Assembly: GCF_002295065.1 (NCBI RefSeq)
Contig: NZ_NSGG01000010.1
Span: 124,001-188,000 of the forward strand
From: Mesorhizobium sp. WSM3859
Lineage (GTDB): Bacteria; Pseudomonadota; Alphaproteobacteria; Rhizobiales; Rhizobiaceae
Reading direction: 5' to 3'
Length of the DNA stretch: 64,000 bases
Shown: positions 43,666 through 52,220 of the stretch, in pieces
Layout of the letters: the number at the start of each line of letters is the position of its first letter
Position numbering within the stretch: the first letter of the stretch is position 1
The notes under the pieces: generated by a model
Databases searched by the model: none
What the model was told of the DNA's origin: nothing
The model's input: only the letters and a program-made list of their open reading frames with translations
Program-made: the position numbers and the translations under genes

Positions 43666-43776
43666 GTGAGTAGGCAGTAGGGAATAGAGAAGTGGCTGGC
43701 CGGGACCGCGGCTGCCGTAACCGGCCGCTCGCACTATTCAAGACTGACTACCGACTATTCCCTACTGCCTACTCAC
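43666..43776. repeat. Long inverted repeat in the chvI-chvG gap (22-base arms)
   Basis: The left arm (43666-43687) and right arm (43755-43776) are perfect 22-base reverse complements, beginning GTGAGTAGGCAGTAGGG and ending CCCTACTGCCTACTCAC. A loop of 67 bases lies between. The motif contains repeated GTAGG/CAGTAGG triplets and looks like dispersed repeat DNA. It lies between the two genes of one regulatory pair, so it would be transcribed. Confidence 0.8.
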
Positions 43777-43786
43777 TACTGCCTAT

Positions 43787-44488
43787 TCATGCCTCGCGGA
43801 ACCGGTACCCGACTCCGTAAAGGGTTTCGATCATCTCGAAGTCGTCGTCGACGGCCTTGAACTTCTTGCGCAGCCGCTTGATGTGGCTGTCGATGGTGCG
43901 GTCGTCGACATAGACCTGCTCATCATAGGCCGAATCCATCAGCGCATCACGGCTTTTCACCACGCCGGGGCGCTGCGCCAGCGAATGCAGGATGAGGAAT
44001 TCGGTCACCGTCAGCGTCACCGGCTCGCCCTTCCAGGTGCAGGTATGGCGTTCCTGGTCCATTACCAGCTGGCCGCGTTCGAGCGAGCGGGCCTGCTGGG
44101 CGGGCGCCTTGGCCGCCGCCTCGCGGGCACTGGTCCGGCGCAGCACCGCCCGCACGCGCTCGACCAGGAGCCGCTGCGAGAAGGGTTTGCGGATGAAGTC
44201 GTCGGCGCCCATCTTGAGGCCGAACAATTCGTCGATCTCGTCGTCCTTCGACGTCAGGAAGATGACCGGCAGGTCGGATTTCTGCCGCATGCGGCGCAAC
44301 AGTTCCATGCCGTCCATGCGCGGCATCTTGATGTCGAGGATGGCGAGGTTCGGCGGCCGCGCCGCCAGGCCCTCCAGCGCCGACGCTCCGTCGGTGTAGG
44401 TTTCGACCCGATAGCCCTCGGACTCGAGCGCGATCGACACCGAGGTCAGAATGTTGCGGTCGTCGTCGACAAGCGCGATTGTTGCCAT
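43787..44488 (-). CDS. chvI: Response regulator ChvI (OmpR family)
   Basis: The 233-residue protein has a receiver domain with acidic pocket DDDR (8-11), phospho-acceptor Asp52 (LAILDIKMPRMDG) and Lys in LTSKDDE. An OmpR-type winged helix ends TIDSHIKRLRKKFKAVDDDFEMIETLYGVGYRF. The ATG at 44488 starts directly at the receiver; the frame extends upstream to 44560, and an ATG at 44506 adds six residues. GGGAG lies upstream of it. ChvI controls exopolysaccharide, acid and envelope genes in rhizobia. Confidence 0.95.
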   Translation of the reverse strand: MATIALVDDDRNILTSVSIALESEGYRVETYTDGASALEGLAARPPNLAILDIKMPRMDGMELLRRMRQKSDLPVIFLTSKDDEIDELFGLKMGADDFIRKPFSQRLLVERVRAVLRRTSAREAAAKAPAQQARSLERGQLVMDQERHTCTWKGEPVTLTVTEFLILHSLAQRPGVVKSRDALMDSAYDEQVYVDDRTIDSHIKRLRKKFKAVDDDFEMIETLYGVGYRFREA

Positions 44489-44829
44489 TTCAAGCGGCTC
44501 CCTCATGAGCTGTCCCTTCTGTCGTCGAGAAGGGGCTTTTGCAGGACAAATTGGGTACAAAATGTGGCACGGGCCCTGTCCGAAGTCACGGGCGGCCTGC
44601 CGCTACACACCATCGCACCTATATCGGGATTGGACGATTGAAGTCTGCCAATCCTTTGTGCAACCTCCGTGATTTTTTGCACATATAAACGATTTAAACA
44701 ACTTTCAAATTTTTTAAATCGATTAATGATTTGATATCATTCGGCTTTTCTGGTTCTGAACCTGACAGCCCCGGCGCGGGCTGCGGGAAATCACCCGTCA
44801 CATGCGGCCAAATCCAGAGAGGAAATTTG
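44489..44829 (+). promoter_or_regulatory. pckA/chvI divergent upstream region with candidate LacI-type operator sites
   Basis: These 341 bases contain no supportable gene, and their centre is AT-rich. TAAACGATTTAA (44686-44697) and TTAAATCGATTAA (44714-44726) have the CG-centred palindromic character of LacI-family sites. They lie 130 and 100 bases upstream of pckA. In Sinorhizobium pckA is controlled by a LacI-family repressor (PckR), so similar control is plausible. The -10/-35 boxes cannot be fixed by eye. Confidence 0.4.
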
Positions 44830-46440
44830 ATGTCGGAAGCCGGCAAACGCAACCCCGACTGCGCTATTGACGCGATCGGTCTGAAGACCACGGGCGTGGT
44901 GCGCTACAATTTCGGCGCGGCCGAACTCTACGAGGAAGCGATCCGGCGCTGCGAGGCAAGGCTGACCGCGCAGGGCGCGCTGGTCGCCGAGACCGGCCAG
45001 CACACCGGGCGTTCGCCGAAGGACAAATTCGTTGTCCGCGACGAGGCGACTGAACCGCATATCTGGTGGGACAACAACAAGGCGATCTCGCCCGCCCAGT
45101 TCGAGGCGCTGTTTGCCGATTTCCGTGCCCATGCGGCGGACAAGGATCTCTATGTCCAGGACCTGGTTGGCGGCGCAGACGCCGACCTCAAGCTGCCGAC
45201 CCGGGTCATCACCGAATACGCCTGGCACTCGCTTTTCATCCGCAACCTGCTGATCCGCCCGCAAGCCGCCGAAGTCGAGCGCTTCCTCCCCGACATGACG
45301 ATCATCGACCTGCCGTCCTTTCGCGCCGATCCGGCGCGTCATGGCACCCGCGCCGAAACGGTGATCGCGGTCGATCTGATCCGCAAGATCGTGCTGATCG
45401 GCGGCACGTCCTATGCCGGCGAGATGAAGAAGTCGGTGTTCACCATGCTGAACTACCTGCTGCCGGAAAAGAGCGTGATGCCCATGCACTGCTCCGCCAA
45501 TGAAGGCCCGGCCGGCGACGCGGCCGTCTTCTTCGGCCTGTCCGGCACCGGCAAGACGACCCTTTCCGCGGATCCGTCGCGCACGCTAATCGGCGACGAC
45601 GAGCATGGCTGGGGTCCGCACGGCATCTTCAATTTCGAGGGCGGCTGCTACGCCAAGACCATCAGGCTGTCGGCCGAGGCCGAGCCGGAAATCTTCGCCA
45701 CCACGCAGCGCTTCGGCACGGTGCTGGAGAATGTCGTGCTCGATGCCGGCCGCGTGCCGGATTTCAACGATGGCAGCCTCACTGAGAACACGCGCTGCGC
45801 CTATCCGCTGGACTTCATCCCCAACGCCTCGAAGACCGGCCGCGCCGGCCATCCGAAGAACATCATCATGCTGACCGCCGACGCTTTCGGCGTGATGCCG
45901 CCGATCGCGAAATTGACCCCGGCGCAGGCGATGTATCACTTCCTTTCCGGTTACACCGCCAAGGTCGCCGGCACGGAAAAGGGCGTCACTGAGCCGGAAG
46001 CGACCTTCTCGACCTGCTTCGGCGCGCCCTTCATGCCGCGCCATCCCTCGGAATACGGCAATCTGCTGCGCGAGCTGATCGCCGAGCACAAGGTCGATTG
46101 CTGGCTGGTCAACACCGGCTGGACCGGCGGCGCCTACGGCACCGGCCGTCGCATGCCGATCAAGGTGACGCGCGCTCTTCTGGGCGCCGCGCTCGACGGT
46201 TCCTTGAAGTCGGCCGAGTTCCGCACGGACGCCAATTTCGGCTTCGAGGTGCCGGTGGCGGTTCCGGGCGTCGACGGCGCCATCCTCGACCCGCGCTCGA
46301 CCTGGGCCGACAAGGCGGCTTATGACCGCCAGGCGGCAAAGCTGGTCGGCATGTTCGCGGTCAATTTCGAGAAGTTCGAGAAGCATGTCGATGCAACGGT
46401 CATGGGCGCGGCTCCTCGCCTGCAGGAAGCGGCCGAATAA
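44830..46440 (+). CDS. pckA: Phosphoenolpyruvate carboxykinase (ATP)
   Basis: PckA converts oxaloacetate and ATP to phosphoenolpyruvate, the first committed gluconeogenic step on C4 acids. The 536-residue protein starts at ATG 44830 with GAGAGGA 9 bases upstream. It carries the P-loop GLSGTGKTTLSADPSRTLIGDDEHGW and the metal/substrate region GETGQHTGRSPKDKF in variant form (VAETGQHTGRSPKDKFVV). The frame upstream of 44830 lies in regulatory DNA. The neighbouring chvI-chvG-hprK block is the usual rhizobial context. Confidence 0.97.
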   Translation: MSEAGKRNPDCAIDAIGLKTTGVVRYNFGAAELYEEAIRRCEARLTAQGALVAETGQHTGRSPKDKFVVRDEATEPHIWWDNNKAISPAQFEALFADFRAHAADKDLYVQDLVGGADADLKLPTRVITEYAWHSLFIRNLLIRPQAAEVERFLPDMTIIDLPSFRADPARHGTRAETVIAVDLIRKIVLIGGTSYAGEMKKSVFTMLNYLLPEKSVMPMHCSANEGPAGDAAVFFGLSGTGKTTLSADPSRTLIGDDEHGWGPHGIFNFEGGCYAKTIRLSAEAEPEIFATTQRFGTVLENVVLDAGRVPDFNDGSLTENTRCAYPLDFIPNASKTGRAGHPKNIIMLTADAFGVMPPIAKLTPAQAMYHFLSGYTAKVAGTEKGVTEPEATFSTCFGAPFMPRHPSEYGNLLRELIAEHKVDCWLVNTGWTGGAYGTGRRMPIKVTRALLGAALDGSLKSAEFRTDANFGFEVPVAVPGVDGAILDPRSTWADKAAYDRQAAKLVGMFAVNFEKFEKHVDATVMGAAPRLQEAAE

Positions 46441-46506
46441 TCGCAGGCATCTTTCTTCCCAGGGCTCGGCTTGCGCCGGGCCTTTTCTTTTTGCGGCCGT
46501 CGCGTC

Positions 46507-46956
46507 ATGAGTGCGTGCATGGCGAGCGACGACGACATCATTATCTCAGGCGAAGCGGTTATCCGTCCGGGCGACCTGCACGAGGATTTCATCCGATCCT
46601 CCGGTCCGGGCGGCCAGAACGTCAACAAGGTGGCCACCGCCGTGCAGTTGCGCTTCGACGCGGCGAACGCTTCGGGCCTTAGCGAGCGGGTCCGCGCCCG
46701 CGCGATCAAGCTTGCCGGCCAGCGCGCCACCAAGGACGGCGTCATCGTCATCGAGGCCGGCCGGTTCCGCACCCAGGAGCAGAACCGCGCCGACGCGCGG
46801 GCGCGCCTGACCGCGCTGGTCGCCAAGGCGGCCGAGCCGCCACCGCCACCGCGCAAGAAGACCAGGCCGTCCAAAGGCGCCGTGGAGCGCCGCCTCAAGA
46901 GCAAGGCAGGCCGGTCGACGGTGAAGAAGCTGCGGGGTCGGGTCGACAGCGACTGA
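46507..46956 (+). CDS. arfB: ArfB-type peptidyl-tRNA hydrolase (stalled ribosome rescue)
   Basis: The protein has about 149 residues from the ATG at 46507. It shows the class-I release factor GGQ motif in FIRSSGPGGQNVNKVATAVQL, then LAGQRATKDGVIVIEAGRFRTQEQNR. The basic C-terminal tail (KKTRPSKGAVERRLKSKAGRSTV) is the ribosome-entry tail of the YaeJ/ArfB family, which frees ribosomes stalled at mRNA ends. The precise start is uncertain: ATGs at 46507 and 46519 are both possible, and neither has a strong site. It is downstream of pckA. Confidence 0.92.
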   Translation: MSACMASDDDIIISGEAVIRPGDLHEDFIRSSGPGGQNVNKVATAVQLRFDAANASGLSERVRARAIKLAGQRATKDGVIVIEAGRFRTQEQNRADARARLTALVAKAAEPPPPPRKKTRPSKGAVERRLKSKAGRSTVKKLRGRVDSD

Positions 46957-46960
46957 GAAC

Positions 46961-47020
46961 AGCATGCCGGAAGCGAGCGGCCGTTTTCGGGTCGCGGAAC
47001 TGTTCCTTCGGTGGCATGCT
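46961..47020. repeat. Diverged palindromic repeat between arfB and alkB
   Basis: Outer arms AGCATGCC and GGCATGCT enclose a diverged interior (CGGCCGTTTTCGG near the centre). It resembles the family C repeats in arm type and position after a stop codon. Confidence 0.6.
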
Positions 47021-47046
47021 CTCGGGCCAATTGATCGGATCGATCC

Positions 47047-47703
47047 ATGCTCGTTCTGCCCAAAGGCGTCCGCCATATGCCGGGCTACATTGCTCGCCCC
47101 GCCCAGGAAGCGCTGGTCGAGGAAATAAGGCGCGTCGTGCAGGCGGCGCCCCTCTACGTGGCCGCCATGCCGCGCACCGGCAAGGAGATGAGCGTGCGCA
47201 TGACCAATTGCGGCGCGCTCGGCTGGGTGACCGACAAGGAGCGCGGCTATCGCTACCAGCCGACGCATCCGGTGACGGGCGAGCCTTGGCCGCCGATCCC
47301 CGAGGCGCTACTGCAATTGTGGCGCGAGGTCGCGGCCTACCCGCATCCGCCCGAGGCCTGCCTTGTCAACTTCTATGCGGCGGATGCCAAAATGGGCCTG
47401 CACCAGGACCGCGACGAGCAGGATTTTGACGCACCCGTTGTGTCGGTCTCGCTGGGCGACGACTGCCTGTTCCGGGTCGGCCAGAGCACGCGGGAAGGCG
47501 GCACCAAATCGTTCAGGCTGAAGAGCGGCGACGTTGTCGTGCTCGGCGGAGAGGGGCGCCTCGCCTTCCATGGCGTCGACCGCATCTATCCCGCGACATC
47601 GGCCCTCCTGAAGAATGGCGGCCGCATCAATCTGACTCTGCGGCGGGTCACGATGCCGGCGGAGGCTGTTCAGCCTGCCGAGGGCCGATCGGGCCTTGCA
47701 TAG
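47047..47703 (+). CDS. alkB: AlkB-type 2-oxoglutarate/Fe(II) dioxygenase
   Basis: AlkB reverses alkylation damage (1-methyladenine, 3-methylcytosine) in DNA by oxidative demethylation. The 218-residue protein has the iron facial triad His119 and Asp121 (GLHQDRDEQD) and His175 (AFHGVDRI). The 2-oxoglutarate arginines lie in GGRINLTLRR (Arg193 and Arg199). NFYAADAKMG and RFRVGQ-like strands fit the family. It ends with 34 bases overlapping the end of the convergent membrane-protein gene. Confidence 0.93.
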   Translation: MLVLPKGVRHMPGYIARPAQEALVEEIRRVVQAAPLYVAAMPRTGKEMSVRMTNCGALGWVTDKERGYRYQPTHPVTGEPWPPIPEALLQLWREVAAYPHPPEACLVNFYAADAKMGLHQDRDEQDFDAPVVSVSLGDDCLFRVGQSTREGGTKSFRLKSGDVVVLGGEGRLAFHGVDRIYPATSALLKNGGRINLTLRRVTMPAEAVQPAEGRSGLA

Positions 47704-49256
47704 TCGTTGCGCAGATAGATACGCAGGCGGCCTCGTTCGAAGAGCACGCGATAGCCGGCCAGGAAGCGATCGAAGCCGAAACGCTCGATCAACCGGTGTG
47801 TCCAGGGGCCGTCGTCCTTCTTGAAGATGATGAGATCCGGACGGAGGCGGTCGAACGCCTGGCGCTTTTCTTCGGCGTAGCGCGTCATGATCGCCTCGTA
47901 ACGCGCCGCGCTGGCAGTGTCGCCGCTGCGGGTGGCTTGCACGTAGAGCGTCGTTGCATCTTGCCCGACCCAATCGTTGGCTCCGGCTGAAACATATCGC
48001 CCCCCGATCATGCGGCTCAGCGGATGTGCCGTATCCAGATCCGGACTGATGGTGGCGACGGTTGGTTCGAACACAGCCGCGCGAATGGTGTTCACCAATG
48101 CGCTGTCCGGCTTTTGCGTGACCCAGTTCAAGACAAACGCGGTCATGATCGCAAGCGACAGCAGTGCCGGCGGCGGATACGCCAGATAGGAGAGCAGTCC
48201 CGCCGATTGGCGTTTCATCCGTGGCAGGGCAAGCAGGCAGAGATTGGCCGCGACAGCCAGCGAAAGCGCGGGATAAGCGTGATAGGGCCAGCCCTTGGCT
48301 TGATAGAAGAGCGGCACCAGGGCCGCCGCCGATGCCGCCAGCGTTACGGCGGCCAGTTCCGGGAACCGGCCGACCGGCCAGCACCACAACGCGAGGAACC
48401 CCATGAAAAGCCAGGCGCAGCCGTAATAGGCCATGACATGCGCGGAGACGCTGCTTTTCGCGTAAAGCTCCACCAGCAGCGGGTAAACGTCGCGCAGGAA
48501 TTCCGGATAGACGAGGAGGACGGCGACCAGATAGGCGACGCAAATGCCGCCGATGACCCAGTGCTCCAGCGCGAAGATCGGTTTCAGGCTGCGCCGATGC
48601 GCAGCGACAACCAAGGCCGAGGCCAGCACCATCACCGCATAGTAGGGCTTGACCAGCAGCAAGACGCTTCCGCAAAGGCCGGCAGAAGCCGCTATGGCGG
48701 CGCCCGGCTTGGCCTCGGCGTCCTTGCGCGCCCGCCAGGCATGAAGCGCCAGCAAAGGCATGAAAAGCGCGACGCCGAGGTGCTCGCGCTGGCTGAAGAC
48801 GTTGCCGGGGAAGATCACCAGCACTGCGTAAAAGGCCGGTCCGAGAGCGGACAGGCTGGCCCTCTCGGGAAATCCCGCTCGTCTGACGATCGCGCCGGAA
48901 AACCAGACACCGGTCAGCGCAATGAGGTAAGTCCAGGCTTGGATAAGCATTTCCGGCGCCAGGCCGAGGATCCTGGCTATGGCCACCGGCGGCAGATAGA
49001 GCCATACGCTGAAGGGAGGATTGACCTCGCGCACCTGCGTATAGAGCCGCTCGCCCGAAAGCACGCGCTCGCAGATGATGATCAGCCAACTCGTGTCGGG
49101 GATCGTTCCCCAGCGCACCTGCCATAGGACAGCGATGGCCAGGAGAATGACAAAAGTGGCGACAGACCCGACATGGTGCGTTCGCGCGGACAGGAGGGAG
49201 ACCCCCGCCATGGCATCGTCCGGCGTTGCAGTCGCGACCTGTTCCGACATGCTCAT
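47670..49256 (-). CDS. Polytopic membrane protein, putative GT-C type glycosyltransferase
   Basis: The 528-residue protein has roughly 10-12 hydrophobic helices. The first external loop is VREVNPPFSVWLYLPPVAIA and the C-terminus is soluble (TRYAEEKRQAFDRLRPDLIIF). No catalytic motif is certain, although the acidic Glu-rich loop after helix 1 (CERVLSGERLYTQVREVNPP) resembles GT-C enzymes. It follows gtrA-like and GT2 genes with ATGA overlap, matching the gtrA-gtrB-gtr(type) glycosylation module. That context supports a lipid-linked sugar transferase role, with moderate confidence. Confidence 0.7.
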   Translation of the reverse strand: MSMSEQVATATPDDAMAGVSLLSARTHHVGSVATFVILLAIAVLWQVRWGTIPDTSWLIIICERVLSGERLYTQVREVNPPFSVWLYLPPVAIARILGLAPEMLIQAWTYLIALTGVWFSGAIVRRAGFPERASLSALGPAFYAVLVIFPGNVFSQREHLGVALFMPLLALHAWRARKDAEAKPGAAIAASAGLCGSVLLLVKPYYAVMVLASALVVAAHRRSLKPIFALEHWVIGGICVAYLVAVLLVYPEFLRDVYPLLVELYAKSSVSAHVMAYYGCAWLFMGFLALWCWPVGRFPELAAVTLAASAAALVPLFYQAKGWPYHAYPALSLAVAANLCLLALPRMKRQSAGLLSYLAYPPPALLSLAIMTAFVLNWVTQKPDSALVNTIRAAVFEPTVATISPDLDTAHPLSRMIGGRYVSAGANDWVGQDATTLYVQATRSGDTASAARYEAIMTRYAEEKRQAFDRLRPDLIIFKKDDGPWTHRLIERFGFDRFLAGYRVLFERGRLRIYLRNDYARPDRPSAG

Positions 49257-49738
49257 GGGCTGGCCGCCACGAAAACGAATTTCCGAAGCAACACGAAATT
49301 CAGCGCCGGCACCAGGATCGAGGACAGCGCCACCGGTACCGAGGGCGAAAGCCCGGCAACATCGGTGAGTACTGCGGCGAGCGCCAGCGAGAACAGGAAC
49401 CCGATGGCGGTGGCCACGGCGAAGCGCGGGATCTCGAAGCCGACCGCGCCATCCGACATGAATGTCACGAAACGATGCCCGCAATAGGAAAACACGGCGC
49501 CGGCGCCGTAGCCCGCCATCGAGGCAATCGTCACCGGTATGCCGAGGCTGTGTCGGTCCGAAAGCGCCAGCGTGAGCACCGCATAGATCAATGTCGACAC
49601 GCCGCCGATCGCAGCGAATCGCAGGATGCGGGCGGACTCCGAATGGCCCATGGCCCAGGCGATGAACCAACCACCCGCGAACGGCATATCGTCGGCCCTG
49701 TCAAGGATCGCTTCGGGGTCGGTCGCAGGTTGCCGCAC
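49253..49738 (-). CDS. GtrA-family membrane protein (flippase-like)
   Basis: The 161-residue protein starts at GTG 49738, 2 bases after the GT2 stop. Four hydrophobic helices (RFAAIGGVSTLIYAVLTLAL; IPVTIASMAGYGAGAVFSY; AVATAIGFLFSLALAAVL; ALSSILVPALNFVLL) and HRFVTF-type spacing match the GtrA family. GtrA members are proposed to flip undecaprenyl-phosphate-linked sugars across the membrane. The neighbours (GT2 and large membrane protein) fit a glycosyl-transfer module. Confidence 0.88.
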   Translation of the reverse strand: MRQPATDPEAILDRADDMPFAGGWFIAWAMGHSESARILRFAAIGGVSTLIYAVLTLALSDRHSLGIPVTIASMAGYGAGAVFSYCGHRFVTFMSDGAVGFEIPRFAVATAIGFLFSLALAAVLTDVAGLSPSVPVALSSILVPALNFVLLRKFVFVAASP

Positions 49739-49740
49739 GG

Positions 49741-50778
49741 TCAGCCGAACCGGCGTTCGAGCGACGCGGGCTGCCTGCCCGTCGTTGCGTCGGAGCGGCT
49801 CATCGCGGCGATCGCTTCCTCAAAACCGGTCAGCCGCTCGACCACATAGAGCGGCCGCCGTTTCACCTCCGCGTGGATGCCTCCGACATAGAGGCCGATC
49901 ACGCCGGTCATGAACAGGTTGATGCCCGACAGGAAGGAGATGATGACTACCGTCGACGTCCAGCCGTGGACGGTGCCGCTGACGAACAGCCAGGAGAACA
50001 AGGCGTAGCAGCCGAGCAAGGCAGCGGCGCCGGAAACGGCGATGCCGCCCCACAGGGCCAGCCGCAGCGGCTTGTCGGAGAAGCTGACGATGCCGTGCAC
50101 CGCCAGCCGCACCATCTTCCAGAACGGGTATTTGGTTTCGCCGGCCGCCCGCACCGGCCGCTCGAACGCCACCTCGGCCTGCTTGAAGCCCATCCAGCCG
50201 AACATGCCGCGCACGAAACGGTCCCGCTCCGGCATGCGCTTGAAGGTTTCCAACGCCTTGCGCCCGACGAGGCGGAAGTCGCCGACGTCGCGCGGGATGG
50301 TGACGGAGGTCATCTGCTCCAGCACGCGATAGAACAGGCTGGCGGTCAGCCGTTTGAGCAGCGTCTCGCCCTCGCGCTTGATGCGGCGGGCATAGACGAT
50401 CTCGTAGCCTTCCTTCCATTTGGCGATGAGATCGAGCACCACTTCAGGCGGATCCTGGAGGTCGGCGTCCATGACGATGACGGCATCGCCCGCGGCCGCG
50501 TCCATGCCGGCGGTGATCGCGATCTGGTGGCCGAAATTGCGTGACAGTTCGATCAGTTTGAAGCGTGGTTCCTCGGCGGCCATGCCGCGCAGGAAGATGA
50601 CGCTGGTGTCCCGGCTGCCGTCGTCGACGAAAATGGCTTCGGCGCTCGCATCCAGCGTATCGAGCAGGTTTGTGACCCGGCGCACCAGCAGCGGCAGCAC
50701 CGCCTCTTCATTGAAGATCGGAATGACGAGTGAATAGACCGGGGCCTTGCGGCTCTCGGCATTGCCCGCATTGATCAC
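49741..50778 (-). CDS. Family 2 glycosyltransferase (GtrB/DPM1-like)
   Basis: The 345-residue protein has an N-terminal GT-A fold (YSLVIPIFNEEAVLPLLVRR; IFVDDGSRDTS; VIVMDADLQDPPEV with the DxD-type Asp) and two C-terminal membrane helices near 235-300. This is the GtrB/ArnC type that loads a sugar on undecaprenyl phosphate. The start is GTG at 50778 with GGGAGG 5 bases upstream. GtrA and a large membrane protein follow in the same operon. Confidence 0.9.
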   Translation of the reverse strand: MINAGNAESRKAPVYSLVIPIFNEEAVLPLLVRRVTNLLDTLDASAEAIFVDDGSRDTSVIFLRGMAAEEPRFKLIELSRNFGHQIAITAGMDAAAGDAVIVMDADLQDPPEVVLDLIAKWKEGYEIVYARRIKREGETLLKRLTASLFYRVLEQMTSVTIPRDVGDFRLVGRKALETFKRMPERDRFVRGMFGWMGFKQAEVAFERPVRAAGETKYPFWKMVRLAVHGIVSFSDKPLRLALWGGIAVSGAAALLGCYALFSWLFVSGTVHGWTSTVVIISFLSGINLFMTGVIGLYVGGIHAEVKRRPLYVVERLTGFEEAIAAMSRSDATTGRQPASLERRFG

Positions 50779-50949
50779 CGATGCCTCCCGAGCACCCGCT
50801 GGAGTTGGGAGTGAAAGCTAATGGGATTTGCCTAAGGTGCCGTTAACTTATCGGATACGAGGGACGGGCGACGTCGCCTTGCCCGATGGAGGGGCGCTGC
50901 GGCCGGTGCCGGCAACGCGATCTTAAGGGCGCAAGGCTAAACAGGCTCC

Positions 50950-52179
50950 ATGACCGAGGTCGCCATGCAATCAAGCCGGATCAGGTCGCGAAGCCTCTTT
51001 GACGTGGCCATCGTCACCATGGTGTCGATTGTCGCTTTCGGCATGGCGGACTTCTACCTGCGCAGATTGTGGACCATTGGCCCGGACGGCCTGTCGGCGC
51101 TCTCGAAGACGCTGCCTTACTGGGATTTCAGCAATCTCTGGGCCGGTGGGCGATTGGCGCTCGACGGCCATGTCGACGCGCTGTTCGACGTCGACGCCTA
51201 CCGGGCGGCGCTCCGTGGCATGTTCGGGCCGGATCTCCCAAACCAGGAATGGAGCTATCCGCCGAGCATCCTGCTGATCGGTGCGCCGCTCGCGACGCTC
51301 CCGATATTCCCCGCCTATCTGGTGTGGACCTTTGGCACCGTTCTGTGTCTGTGGCTGGCGGTCCGGCCCCTGAAGCTGGGAGGAGCCGCCGAACTGGCGG
51401 TTGTCTTGAGCCCCGCCGTCATCTGGGACGCAGTCTTCGGCCAGAACGGCGCGCTGACGACCGCCTTGCTGATCGGCGGCCTCGCGGCGGCGCCAAGGCG
51501 CCCGGTGTTGGCGGGGATCCTGTTCGGCCTGCTGACGATCAAGCCGCATCTTGGCATCCTCGTCCCGTTCTGCCTGCTCGCCGGCGGCAATTGGCGAGCG
51601 ATCGCCGCGGCCGCTGTGACAACGGCTCTCGTGGCGGCGGCCACGGGCCTGTCTTTCGGCTTCGATGTCTGGTCGCTGTTTTACACGCAAACCCGGCCGC
51701 TGATGACCGGGATCATGGAAGCACCCTTCCCCCAGCACTACCACGCCAATGCCATAACCGTTTTCTTCACGGCACGGGCGCTCGGCCTTGGTGTCCCGGC
51801 TGCTTATGGCCTGCAGGCGATTGCCACGATTGCCGCCATCGGCGCCGTCGTCTGGCTCTGGCGGCCGGGCCGGCAGGCGGAGCATCGTGAAAAGGTCGTG
51901 CTCACCGCGGTTCTTGCGATCCTCGCCACACCCTATGGCTATACCTACGACACGATCGCTGTGGCGGTGGCGGTTGCCCTGCTGTGGACGACGGTTTCGA
52001 GACCGCCCCGTGTCGCCCTCGCGATCTGCTGGCTCTACGCGTTCGTCGCGCATATCCTCAACAATGCCGGTTTGCACATCGGCGTGCTGGTGCCGTCGTT
52101 TCTTGCCGGCTGGATGTTTTTCTGGATATGGGTGCGAAGCCGTGGAGCGCAGCCGCGCCGGGAGCCGTCAGCGGCGTAG
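50950..52179 (+). CDS. GT87/DUF2029-family membrane glycosyltransferase
   Basis: The 409-residue polytopic protein has an Asp-rich first loop, KTLPYWDFSNLWAGGRLALDG, then the family stretch WSYPPSILLIGAPLATLPI and HYHANAITVFF. This is the polyprenol-phosphate-mannose-dependent mannosyltransferase family (GT87). It is divergent from the GT2 gene, with 171 bases between starts. Acceptor and sugar are unknown. Other sugar-transfer genes lie next to it. Confidence 0.82.
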   Translation: MTEVAMQSSRIRSRSLFDVAIVTMVSIVAFGMADFYLRRLWTIGPDGLSALSKTLPYWDFSNLWAGGRLALDGHVDALFDVDAYRAALRGMFGPDLPNQEWSYPPSILLIGAPLATLPIFPAYLVWTFGTVLCLWLAVRPLKLGGAAELAVVLSPAVIWDAVFGQNGALTTALLIGGLAAAPRRPVLAGILFGLLTIKPHLGILVPFCLLAGGNWRAIAAAAVTTALVAAATGLSFGFDVWSLFYTQTRPLMTGIMEAPFPQHYHANAITVFFTARALGLGVPAAYGLQAIATIAAIGAVVWLWRPGRQAEHREKVVLTAVLAILATPYGYTYDTIAVAVAVALLWTTVSRPPRVALAICWLYAFVAHILNNAGLHIGVLVPSFLAGWMFFWIWVRSRGAQPRREPSAA

Positions 52180-52220
52180 TCGATTGGGCGGCGTCATCAA
52201 GCGACGCGTCTCAGCCCCGA

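Noticed and set aside
44489..44829. Extension of the pckA frame upstream to 44731
   Set aside because: The extra 33 residues come from the AT-rich regulatory region, and the ribosome-binding site precedes ATG 44830.
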